The translations under genes and the position numbers were made by a program. The notes below the pieces were generated by a model. The model was given only the letters and a program-made list of their open reading frames with translations, made no database searches and was not told the DNA's origin. 64,000 nucleotides of DNA from Anticarsia gemmatalis (Eukaryota; Arthropoda; Insecta; Lepidoptera; Erebidae): assembly GCF_050436995.1 (NCBI RefSeq), contig NC_134751.1, positions 9,052,001 through 9,116,000 on the forward strand, read 5' to 3'. Below, one piece after another: positions 33,921 to 45,100 of this stretch (positions within the stretch are counted from its first letter, which is position 1; every line of letters starts with the position of its first letter).

Positions 33921-36900
33921 CGAAGCAATACTTTAATTTTGATGATGACAACTTAGCGGTTATCTTTGAATTGCAATGGAATGTAGAGCTTAACTCAAGG
34001 ACTTAGATTTCTTAATTACTGAAGTACCTACTTAATAACAATAGTTACTCGCTTTAATGACAAATGAGAATTTAGTCAGGGACCCTCAACATTGTAATAC
34101 AAACTATATATCTAGTTAGAAGAGAATATTAACATCGCATATTTTTCTTTTGTTATTTTAGGTGATAATCTGGGCAAAAAGTTACACTAAGCCTTAAATG
34201 TATGACCATTACTAGCAAAAACCCACTTATGATCAAAATAAAGGTCAACATTCATATCAAAGAAACTTATGAGACTGCGGGTCGACGATAAAAAACGAAG
34301 TTTATTCACAAAACGATACGAACGAATGTTTATACTTTTACAGTTTGGAAAGATGGTATTAAACGAAGTGACTCAACTGAAATAAGAAAGACGATTATTA
34401 TACTTTCACTGGCGGTAAAATTGAAGCATTTGTATACAATATACATATAACCGACTCAACACAAGTAGGTAACGTGACATACATTATGTACAAGTGTTTA
34501 CTTTAGCATTCATTCCTAGAATTATAGTAAAATTGGAAATGATGCTGCACTTACATAAGTTCCGCATCTAATAACCAGTAATTTGCTTAAAATTTCTATT
34601 TTTATTCATGCTATAACGTAAACAATTGATTACAGCAATATTGTTTGTGTCTATTCATGATAAAATATCTCCGTTATATTGCTTATTAATGGGAATTAAA
34701 AAGCAATACCATCTCACGTAAATGAAGATCTAAATAATAGTTACGCTAATCCTGTCTTTGTAGGAAGTAAGCTCTGTGGCAATTTATGAATGAAGGTGCT
34801 TCACTCTTGAAACAACATTTGAATACAATCGACCGTTGCATACTTTGGCTCCAATAGAACTTATAGAACATTGTAGATTCATTCATAACCTGTGACAGTA
34901 CAGGCTTAGGCTGACCGCAGGTGGGTAAAAATAAAAACAACGGATATTGTTCCGCATCATTATCAATTCACCATGTATACGTGCATAGAAGGCGAAAGTT
35001 ACTTTTTATAATCACACACTATCGAGACGTGTACAAAATAAATAGAGAGGACCCCTTACCATTGAGCAAACAATACTATGTAAACATACTTGCATGTCTG
35101 CTTTTATAATTGAATAATAAAATAATTGAACATTTTGTACGTTAACAGGATCAGAGTCGTGCCTTACAAATATCATTAGTTTTATCATTTCTGAAAGATC
35201 GACGTTTATATTCTAACTAGGTTCACAAGTTCTCAACGTTTGTGAGAAAACTGGGTCTTAAGGCTGAGGGATTACATTAAATACGAAATGGTATAACTAA
35301 CGCCTACGTAGTAAGTACTCGAAATAAATACACTTCCATTGTCGGCGTCAATGATTGTGTTGAATGAATGCTAACATGCTTTAGTTTTAAAAGCTAATGC
35401 CTACAGTACTTAAGAAGATTAAAAAATAGTTGCATCAGTTACGCGTCATTGCATTGATAAACGGCAGACGCCTTCACCTAGTTGTGGGTGTAGGATTAAA
35501 TTAAGCCTGTAACCAAAGAGAAGGTCTCGCCTTTATTGCAGTAAAAGGGACCTCGTAGAATCGTCTGTAAAACTTAGTGGCTAACATACCCGAGGAAGTG
35601 GAGCAATAGCAATCGTGATCCACGTCACAGATCCACAATGGGAACTATATTGCCAGATGCGGTTCGATTTATTGCGCAAACCGACCTTCAAACAGACGTC
35701 TGATCCTGTTCTATATTGTATGTACGTTTTGAATGAAACATGCATCGGTGCAACGCCATAATTGATAGCTTACATATTCGTTTTTCATGCCCATTGATAT
35801 TGATGTTATTATAGAATTATGAACCTAGCAGAGGAAATCACGATCCTCGTATAAACATACATGATTGGACACGATTAAAATTGCAGAAGCTACATTTTTT
35901 ATTAAATCATCAGATCAAAGATGACGGTTTGGTTAATCGCTTAATTAGGAAGATTCATGACTCGTTGAATATTAATTAACGCATGCGCAGCATTTAATAC
36001 CCATATCGAGATCTTCTAGATCAATAAAAAATAATGGGAGTGACAAGGTTGATTGAGATGAGATATGGCTTCAAGGATGATCACGTTGTGCGTGCCGGTG
36101 GAATTCGGCAGTCATTTGTTATTATATCAATAATTGCAGTTGTTACATTTATGATCTTACCAGTCCATGGTCAGATCACGATGTGCCGAGACGAATTGGA
36201 GTCATCAGACTATTTTATGGTATATGATATTATGAGGATGTAGTTTTTGTTAATGGCCACATGTAGCATCAAACTCTTATTAAAATTTTACGATTGGGCA
36301 ATTAGATCTACTCTATTAGTTTAAAACCGATACTTATGATTTTTAATAGGCATACACACATAAAAACACAAGGTGAGCTATTAAGTTGTGAAAAATTCTA
36401 GTGCGTAATACTATAATATGCATTTTTGAAAAAAAACTGATATTGGATAGTTTTTTATAGCATATAGCTATTAACAAATGTATTTTACATATAAGTATAC
36501 AACACAGAAATGAAGTCATGTGATTCGCATACGTAATATACATTTATTCGAATCCAGGAACCACCGCACTTATTTGACCAGTTTATATTAGAAGGTAATA
36601 CGCAAATAGATATTGGTTAAGAATGATGCGTAATCGGATTAGGCTCGCTTCTCCAATATGATAGCATTAAAAAGAATTTGTACACTCGCTCACCAATTTT
36701 AATTTCATGCTCCATTCAATTGAAACATTCATAAACATAAGATCACTACTAAAATTATCCTTTGCTGAGACGTATATTATCAGAACAATTTATTTTCTAG
36801 TTTTGTACAGAGTGAACGTATTTGAGTCTTGCTACACCGAGTATATGGGGCGTTGTTGATATTGGATATGAGCTTTATTAAATTAATACATTTCTGCGGA

Positions 36901-37114
36901 CGAGATTTATGGACTCAAATTAAATAGACTTTGTTATAGATAAGAACTCTGCAATTGAATATTTGAAAAGTAAACACAGAGTCGGTTGAAAATAATTAGT
37001 TGTTATTCCTTTGAGTAGATATCTGAATGCTTAGTATTCTCATAGTGATGTCTTTCTTCAAATTGTATGTGTCTACCATTCGGTGGAGAGGACGCTAAGT
37101 TAGTATACTACTAA

Positions 37115-37235
37115 CCCCTGGTTTCTAAGTACCTTTAGCGGCAGTTTATCTATTCAGTAGCGTTTTTTTTTATACGAGTTTAAACGCTATTTAATAGATA
37201 GACTACTGCTAAAAATGTATCTCAGAAACCGGGGG
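37115..37235. mobile_element. Harbinger-like MITE, copy 1
   Basis: A 121-bp inverted-repeat element. Left end CCCCTGGTTTCTAAG and right end CTCAGAAACCGGGGG are complementary, and TAA flanks both sides (37112-37114, 37236-37238). A 3-bp TWA duplication suggests the PIF/Harbinger group. Same family as 38383-38470. Confidence 0.75.
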
Positions 37236-37238
37236 TAA

Positions 37239-38382
37239 GTGATATTACTAAGCTTAGTTCGACAATATTGTCAATGGGCATGCTTCAGTGTAACACTAAA
37301 AAAAGTTGCTTTAAAAATCTTTTACTTTTAACTTTTAAAGCTTTAGAGCCGGAATTCAATAAACACTTTTATATTTACACAACTCGTACAAAAACATTTT
37401 CCGCAAAGTTATTTTACAATCATAATAACATGTGTTACTGAATGTGACAACTGCCTACACTCTCAATAAACGATGTACGCAGATACAGAGAAAGGATTAT
37501 GCACTCTTGTGTATGATGTCACGAGCACGTGATAGTAGAGCGCTGAGAAAATGCCTGCTACGGTAGGCTACATCAAATGATGTGTCATGATTGTGTATAT
37601 TTATACCGTCTTACGTCGTAACAACATTTTTTATGCTCGGGACAATCAAATACATATTACAGAAATTCTTTAAGAATGCTTTTTAGTTAAGATGAGTTTA
37701 GTCTGCTTTTATGATCTAGAAAAAAAAAGTTCGATTACTATTTTTGTACAAGCCTTTTAGACTCCAAGGAGTAGAAAAGTGTATTAAAATACAGATAATC
37801 CCAAGTTTTACGTAGCTATTGGAGACCCTGGTTTGGAATACGAGATCGCCGATATCCGTACTTTGCTATTTTTCGAAAACCCAATGGTAGAGCTAATTGG
37901 AAATCAAATCCGAAACCTTGTTATCAGAAGTAACATACACCACTGTTATTCGTAATCTATCCTTAAGTACGATTAGACCGCTAACTAGTTTCTCTATGTA
38001 AAATGATTTTTGTAATGAATGGGTTCACGACTATGCCCGTAGGTAAATTTATTTCGAAAGCCCCAAAAGCACTTCCTGACCTTAGAATCATACGACAATG
38101 AACATCGTGTGATGCGAAGACCCATTATCTAATTCTTGAGAAACTTTTATTGTTTGTACATTAAAACGTAAGCTGTAATTTAGGTACAAAGTACAAGTCA
38201 CACCACGCGGGTCAGATAATATCACATGGACTTTGGAACCATTCTAAGCCATCTTAAATGTTTTGTCGCACATCGAAAGTTTTTTGTATGGAAGCATTAT
38301 ATTAAAGCATATTTTTTCCTCCTTTCAACAACAGAACAATGCTAGTGAACTTATTTAGGTAGTTGAGGTTAAGTACGACTTA
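37239..38382. other. Gap between the two MITEs
   Basis: About 1.1 kb, AT-rich, with no coding potential or other repeat that I can see. Confidence 0.4.
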
Positions 38383-38470
38383 CCCCCGGTTTTTTAATAG
38401 CGTTTAAACTTATATAAAAAAACACTATTGATTAGATAAACTACTGCTAAATTTACTCAGAAAACTGGGG
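38383..38470. mobile_element. Harbinger-like MITE, copy 2
   Basis: An 88-bp element with ends CCCCCGGTTTTTTAATAG and CTCAGAAAACTGGGG, flanked by TTA (38380-38382, 38471-38473). Its middle (TAGCGTTTAAAC, ACTACTGCTAAA) repeats sequence of copy 1 in inverted order. Confidence 0.75.
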
Positions 38471-38473
38471 TTA

Positions 38474-41400
38474 AACAGCTACCCGTTGACTAATCTAAAT
38501 ACATAATATTGGTAGGTGTAAATTCATTCATTCGTGCTCATTAAACAAAATATTGTCATTGACACGCCTATTACTAATCGTTTTAATAGCATTTCTATGT
38601 TTTATTTGCCAGAGGTTTGATTTGAACGCGCACCATGTTTGCGATCCAATTAGCAATATTTTGATGTTTCGGTAATCGCTGTAATAGTTACGTGAGCTAC
38701 CAATTTGTTTGTTTTCTTCGTATTAGCCAATCGATAAAAGTATTTGGTCAATAAAAACTATTTAAATCTTTCCTTGTTTCATATACCAAGATGATGACAC
38801 ATGACGTTGCTTTAACGAGATAATACATTTGCACTCAGTAATTAGTTCAGTCTAGTTTTAATCATATTTATGAAACTGAACTAATTCAAGAAGTCGCTGA
38901 AATTATGATTTATATATTTATTGATAAAGCCTGATACAGAGACGAAGACGGTAGTTATTGACATTAGGTTTATTTCCTAAAATTACAATAGATATTAGAA
39001 ACATAAATCGGCATTCTATTACAGTAAACACGATGTCTCATAACATTCTCCTGCTTCATAAACATGAACAGACAGACATTGATCGGTATTTGTTACTAAG
39101 CTTACATCGATGACCATTTATCAAAAGTCGTCTTCAGCAAATTGTCTATTAAGAATAACTGGTTATTTGAGCAATCTGTGACTTGTGACTAGACTGTACA
39201 TGATATTGTAATGTGAAGAAACAATGCACAACTGATACTTTGTAGTTAATTTATGTTGGTTGCTTGTTTTAAAAGTAATGTACGATATATTATGTAATTA
39301 ATCAGAGCTGTAACGTATATGACAGCAGATCACGATGGTTCTTGGTCAGGCTATCAGTTTTTACAAGGGAGGCACATTATAAACGACGAAAATTGTTTTA
39401 TTTCAAAACTAAAAAACTTTTAGAGTACTTAAACTTTCGGTTAAATAGACGTGTTAAATGCGAATCAAAGTTTTAACAAAAAGAAAATACAATAAGTAAC
39501 TCGACATTAAGTTTGAGTGGTTTTATTAGTTACCAAAGCTTTAAAATAAAGAGCATATGTGAACAAAGATACAATTAAAGTTTAAGAAATATTGGTAATT
39601 CGTCTTCCCATTTAATGACTGCATAGGCTATTAGAACTATTAGCTTAATACTGAAAGCACGGTAATATGTACCCTGTCTGCAATGCACTCACGAAGATTG
39701 CGTTGTTTTCTTCGATTTACGAGAGACACCTTAATGATGAACATTAGATCAACTTAAGAGGTTCGGATAGCTGGGTCAAGGGCCTGATGCAGAGAACTCC
39801 TCGACACAGCATCGTATTGTAAGAAGGTTCTTTCTTTTTTAAACCCTAATGGCTGGTAGCCCGGACCTGACACGAACTACCAGATGGCCAGAGGTACATA
39901 TTTCATGTTTGGTTCATATCATTGTCTGTTAAACACAAAGATGTCTGAAACGGCTACTTCACGCGGTTTATATTTGTGTTTCTAGGTTCCTTCTATGCTT
40001 TAGTGTAATGTATAGAGCACGTTAGGAATTAGATAGCGCCTTGATTAGCGATTAGATTGACTGAAAAATTTAAGTGCGGTCCGCCGTCCTGGCCGATAAA
40101 CCAAACTTTATTAAGTTTGGTTGATACATACATTGGGATTAGCAGTAGCATACACTTAACACTATCACTCGGACACAGGGAGCCTTTTAAATCATGCTAC
40201 TCTTAAATTTCTTCTTTATGAAACTAAGACTATGATAGTATTAGATAAGCATAAAGGTACGTATTCACGTTTGTATCCTAAGTTCAAGTTATAGGTACAT
40301 ATGCGTGTGAAACTTGTTCGGAAGCGCCAAGAAACCTGCACCATAGCTTATCGAATTATTTTCTATCACATGACTTGTAGTTCTCGCTTTCACGAGCTTT
40401 TTCAAACAGTCAATTGAGGAAAAGGTCTCTACCGTAACAACACTATGACCGCAAGATAATAAAAAGCGCTCTGATCTTAATGTGCTTTTAAATCAGGATC
40501 ATTCTGATAGCAGATTAAAATTAATGACTCTATGATATTATGACTATCACTATGCTCTACTTAAGTCTTTATTTATTTATTTTGGTTGCGATTCTGGATT
40601 TATAGCTAAATCCACCGATAACACAGTAGGGTATTATAAAAATACATAAAAATATATTTGAAAGTCGCTTTTTTTCGACTGCTAAGCAATTATGTTGAAA
40701 TAAAAGCCCCTTCATACAGCTACGACAGCTATTGTTTTTTTAAATTTAGAGCAATCATAGTTTGGTTCAGAATTATCCGGATATGAGGGAAGTGTTAAAT
40801 ATTGCAACCCAGTGAATGCTTGATATTAATGGGATGCAATATTTAAGGGTTGCAATTTTGACTATAATAATAATATTGTGTGTGATTATTACTTATATTT
40901 TTTATTTGCTATTGGTTTATTGTAAATCAATATGGCTTCATAATATTTATTGCGTGACTATTATCTGTACTTGCTGCGAACGATAGTACATTAGATGATT
41001 AATATTATTATTATAATGTACCTACCTAAGTATATATCGAGTCATAAAAATAGTTGTAAAAGAGACAAGTAGATACTTAGGTACTGAATCATAAATGTTA
41101 ACCGCATTTTCTCATAATAATATAATTACAGCATTTCCTAATCCTTTGTGTAGTGTCTGTGTACTCCGATGATATAGATTTTATTAAATTATTTCGTTGT
41201 CAAGTTGATAGTTTTATTTTTTGTATAGTAATGTAAGAATTATTTAATTTAGTAATAAGCTTTTTAAAAAGTAGGACATTAATTGCTATTGGATATTGTA
41301 CGTAAATAAAAATATTTGCAAAAACATAAACATAACTCTAAAATTAACTATTTGGAATTTTGCGAAATTTCCTATTTACAAAAACTTACCATGATAAAAG

Positions 41401-41480
41401 ATGAGGATGAATAAGAAATTATTCAGAATGCTTCAGTTTAACAAAAAAAAGCACTTGCACTATTTAAAATTAAAAAAATA
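38474..41480. other. Gene-poor 3-kb stretch
   Basis: No coding chain was found. A 10-bp perfect inverted repeat (AACCAAACTT, loop TATT) lies at 40099-40122. The rest is unremarkable AT-rich sequence. Confidence 0.4.
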
Positions 41481-41494
41481 ATAATTTTCGTTTG

Positions 41495-41760
41495 TTTCCC
41501 GCCAAATTTGATCGGCGAGGTACGCATGCGCGACGTTACCACGCGTCGGAACTTCTGCTCACGTTCGGCGCTTACAACCGCTCACCCACCAAACGTTTCT
41601 CCCGGGAGAATCAAGGCACGTAATGCGCCTTATGAAAGTGATGGCCGTGGAAGGTTAGGATTTTGTACCGGCAGCCATTTACTAGACTTTTACTGACCGT
41701 TGAACTGTCTCTTAATCTACCTTGCTACGTGGAGTGAAAGACGCGATGCAGGCCATGCTT
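41495..41760. promoter_or_regulatory. GC-rich promoter candidate with E2F and NRF1-like sites
   Basis: A full E2F consensus TTTCCCGCCAAA (41495-41506) is followed 17 bp later by the NRF1-like palindrome CGCATGCGCG (41523-41532) and CpG-rich sequence to about 41760. This stands out from several kb of AT-rich DNA. It could be the start site of an untranslated first exon, for example of the EF-hand gene 1.2 kb downstream. Direction and target are unknown. Confidence 0.45.
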
Positions 41761-42936
41761 GGCTGGTCTAGTTTATCGCAGAAAGTGCATTAGACCGCGT
41801 GACTTGAGTGGAGATGGGTGCGGAAAACTTTACTTGTACTTGATATCTACTGGAATTGTTATGTAGTAAGTAGATCTGGTTTATCTATATACCCAAATAC
41901 CTACCAAGTCAAGTGCGAGTGGATTAAGGCATTTATCCCTACACTTCTATCTAACACTGTTGGTATTTTCATGTAGCCGCATTTAATCAGTTAATAATGT
42001 TTAAATTCAGTAGCTTCCACAGCCAAGCTTATTTCAATTTATTGGAAGTACCTATATAAAACATAGTTTTAGTAATCTGAACGAAAAGAGCTGACGTCAC
42101 GTCCCTAACACGGAGTTTTTTAAACATGGTGTCCCACAGTAAACCTAAACCCATGCCATGGTAAATAGTTTTTAAAGCAATATTTTAAAGTTTTGATCTA
42201 AGTATAAAAAGTTTGCCCTTTGTAACTTTATAATATTTTGTCATTGCGTGCTAGAAACTAACCGCATACATTTTACAGCAGATACAAATGTTTTTGCGCC
42301 ACACACGATTGATATAAAAAGCACAATAAAACGGCGAATGAACTCGTGTTTATCAAACTGCATCAGTCTGTTACTACTTACTAGAACCTATTCTTATGTT
42401 AACATATAGGTACAAACGGTTTTTACTGCTGTGGCAAGCAATATCTAACATCTGCAACTTGAACCGGCTTAGTATCAGGTGTAGCCTTAACCCTGGCGCT
42501 CTAAGAGAAAAGATTTATTTGCATTCCTCTCTATACCAAGTAGAGATTGTTTATCTTTAAGCGGCACAGTGTCACGGTAGTGAACAAACAATATTCGTAC
42601 TTTTTTCAGGAAAACTTATGAACCTATACGGTGTTAGAAATAATGACAAAACACGAAACCATGATGACAAAACTGCGTTGACGGATTGTATAAGTGTAAT
42701 GATTTTATAAATTTTATAAATGTTTGCTTTATTAAGTGACCATGTTAAAAATAATCTTTTTGAGGAGTTTGTAGACATTTTAGATTTGATTTCTTTAGAA
42801 AGCCTCAGCTTATATGACAAAATAACAGATAACTTGATTACTATACTCCGAACAAAATTTAATAGGCCTCGATGTGAAGATAATTTTACAGTTTAATTTT
42901 AAAATAGATCGGGTATACCAACAGTAAATAACAACC
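41761..42936. other. Region upstream of the EF-hand gene
   Basis: AT-rich and apparently non-coding. The last 40 bp include a good translation context (AACCATGG) but no obvious TATA box. Confidence 0.4.
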
Positions 42937-43899
42937 ATGGCAGACGAAGTGCCTCCAGGTACAGAAACTGAGACAACTGAAGGTGATAATGTTCCTGAAG
43001 CGGGGGATGCTGATGAATCAAAAACAGCTGAAGATACAAAGGAAGGAACAGAAGTGGGTGAAGGAGAGAAAGTAGAAGGTGAAGGAGTTGAAGGTGAGCA
43101 TGTGGAAGGTGAACATGTCGGAGGTGAACAAACTGAGGGGGAGCAAACAGAAACCGAGGGCGAAGAAAGGGTTATGGGGGAAGGAGAAGAACTTATGGGT
43201 GAGGGTCTCGAAGGCGAAGAGCAAGAACAAAAGAAGGAAGAAGCACCCGTGGAAGAAGTAGTTGAAGAAGAAGAGGGCTATGTTGAAGAACCGCCACCAG
43301 ATCCAGCCGCTCCTTTTGATTTCTCTGACTCCAAAGAACTTTTGCGAGAGCCCTTCGAGCTACGACCAGACCAAGTAGCTGAAGTAGAACAGCTTTGGGA
43401 ACTATATCAAACTTATACGCCTGCTTATACAGAAATAGATGGTTATATTACGCAAAAAGAATTGATTTATATGCTAAAATGTCTCCTTCTCATGACTTAC
43501 ACACCTGAGCAACTTGAGGAATTGATTGCATTCGTTGTCAGGCCACCCCATCCAAAAGGACATATCACATATGAACAGTTTCTGAAAATGGTTACGCTTA
43601 GGCAAAGAGATTTTAACGTTGAAGAAGAACTTCGTCAAGCTCTGCAACTGTTGGACCCGGATAAAACAGGATCTATGGATCGTGAATACTTTAGAGAAGT
43701 AGTAGGCAAAATGGGTAACAAAATGCCACAGAAACAGTTAGACTACCTCATTAAAGAAGTGGACATCAGTAATGACGGCACTATCGGAATAGATGACGTA
43801 GTAGGAACGATGGGCATCGACTTGAACATGGATGACATAATAATGTTGAGAAATGCCATTAATCCTCCCGAAATTGTGCCTCAAGATGATGATGTATGA
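42937..43899 (+). CDS. EF-hand protein resembling dynein regulatory complex subunit DRC8/EFCAB2
   Basis: A complete intronless gene of 320 codons. Residues 1-125 are acidic low complexity (repeats of EGExxVEGE). Residues about 130-310 are a calmodulin-type four-EF-hand module. Blocks such as ELIAFVVRPPHPKGHITYEQ and EELRQALQLLDPDKTGSMDR resemble EFCAB2/DRC8, a nexin-dynein regulatory complex protein of flagella. Only the fourth loop (DISNDGTIGIDD) has near-canonical calcium ligands. Loop 1 lacks the first Asp, loop 2 is proline-rich, and loop 3 ends in Tyr instead of Glu. AATAAA at 44035-44040. A sperm-flagellum role is inferred from the family; a generic calmodulin-like identity is the alternative. 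Confidence 0.65.
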   Translation: MADEVPPGTETETTEGDNVPEAGDADESKTAEDTKEGTEVGEGEKVEGEGVEGEHVEGEHVGGEQTEGEQTETEGEERVMGEGEELMGEGLEGEEQEQKKEEAPVEEVVEEEEGYVEEPPPDPAAPFDFSDSKELLREPFELRPDQVAEVEQLWELYQTYTPAYTEIDGYITQKELIYMLKCLLLMTYTPEQLEELIAFVVRPPHPKGHITYEQFLKMVTLRQRDFNVEEELRQALQLLDPDKTGSMDREYFREVVGKMGNKMPQKQLDYLIKEVDISNDGTIGIDDVVGTMGIDLNMDDIIMLRNAINPPEIVPQDDDV

Positions 43900-44920
43900 G
43901 ATGTTTCCTGAATTATACCTACTGTTATTAATCTTAATAATCCGATCTTAATTATTATCTACGTGCACAACAAGTGAAGAGAATCACTTAAAAGTAAATC
44001 AAATTTTGTTGTTAAACAGTTATAATAATGATGCAATAAACATAAATGATTGAATGTACTAAGAAACATTTTTTATTTAGATGGAATGTATCTGAGTAAT
44101 TCGAACAACTTCGATCAACATTGAACAAAATTTGTAGCTCTCTATAGAGTAAGGAAATGTTATCGTTAGGAGGGATCTACGTTTTCCACTCCGAAAACCT
44201 AAGACAACTAAATATACCTACCTATATCTAAAACTATTTGCCTGTAACGTTCAGAAAATTCCATACAAACGTATTGCTGAATATGTAGGTATATAATATG
44301 CCAATTCGTTTTATGGACGTACATAATAATAAGTAGATAATAATAACAATGGATTGGATAAAGACGTAGGATAGCTACGAAGTCCGGCATGGCACACCAT
44401 GGCAACATTGCGTGATTGTTGACAAAGCTCCAATGTCAGTTTGACATTTTGTACTTGTCAGTATTGCCAACAGCCATACAAAATACACTTTTTGGCCGAT
44501 TTTATAATCCTGGGTAGGTATACTCGATGCAATGGTCAAAAATATATTCTTGTAAATAATGAATAATAAAAGGTATAAAATGGTAAACAAAAGTTAGTTG
44601 TTGATGACAATATTTAACAATAATAACACTAGTACATATAGGCTTTAATATAACTACGTAGAAATTTAGTATGTTTTTATACGTTTATCATTATATATCA
44701 TTTGTAAATTATACGCTGTCTTATTCTTTAGGATTTTAGCTGGTTCCGTTTTATAGGAAAGTCCGGCAAATTTAAAATAATGAAATAGGTAACTTTTACT
44801 GTTTTGGTATAATCTCTAAAAAATATAGTTGGCGAGTGGCAACACAAGTAATCGGCGTTCGCCCCGGGTTCATTGACGATCTGATTTCATCCCGATTGTT
44901 TCATCTCATCTATTCGGGAA
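43900..44920. other. Intergenic between EF-hand and calumenin-like genes
   Basis: Contains the 3' UTR and AATAAA (44035-44040) of the upstream gene, then AT-rich sequence with no gene or clear repeat. Confidence 0.45.
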
Positions 44921-44930
44921 CGAGGAAGTT

Positions 44931-44951
44931 TACGTGGAAGTGTTGACGTGG
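44931..44951 (+). promoter_or_regulatory. Pair of ACGTGG elements (UPRE-like) upstream of the calumenin-like gene
   Basis: TACGTGG at 44931-44937 and TGACGTGG at 44944-44951 lie 150-170 bp before the start codon. TGACGTGG is the unfolded-protein-response element bound by XBP1/ATF6-type factors. The downstream product is an ER-lumen protein, so ER-stress control is a reasonable inference. Confidence 0.5.
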
Positions 44952-45100
44952 CCGATTCCAACGGGTACGTATTTGACTCGTACGAATGGAGTGAGCTTTA
45001 ATTAATGCCAATATTTAATTGAAAGCGGATACCTAGTGACTTCATTCTGTATTTCTGAGGACGCCGGTTTTACGACGCGATATTGTTATTTTAGATCAAA

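Larger units (their letters stand above)
25561..37111. other. Gene-poor 11.5-kb stretch
   Basis: AT-rich with only short chance frames on both strands. Supportable items inside are a repeat fragment at 28425-28525, hairpins at 31041-31078 and 33865-33920, and a small GC-richer patch at 27125-27270 that could be a promoter or an untranslated exon. I see no exon chain I can join. A frame at 36034-36243 with one hydrophobic segment is probably chance. Long introns of an unseen gene cannot be excluded. Confidence 0.4.

Noticed and set aside
36034..36243. 69-codon frame with a hydrophobic segment
   Set aside because: Single short frame with no partner exon or recognised family; the hydrophobic run alone is weak evidence.
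41508..41696. Small Arg-rich protein in the GC island
   Set aside because: Better explained as promoter or 5' UTR sequence with E2F and NRF1-like sites; no conserved motif in the frame.
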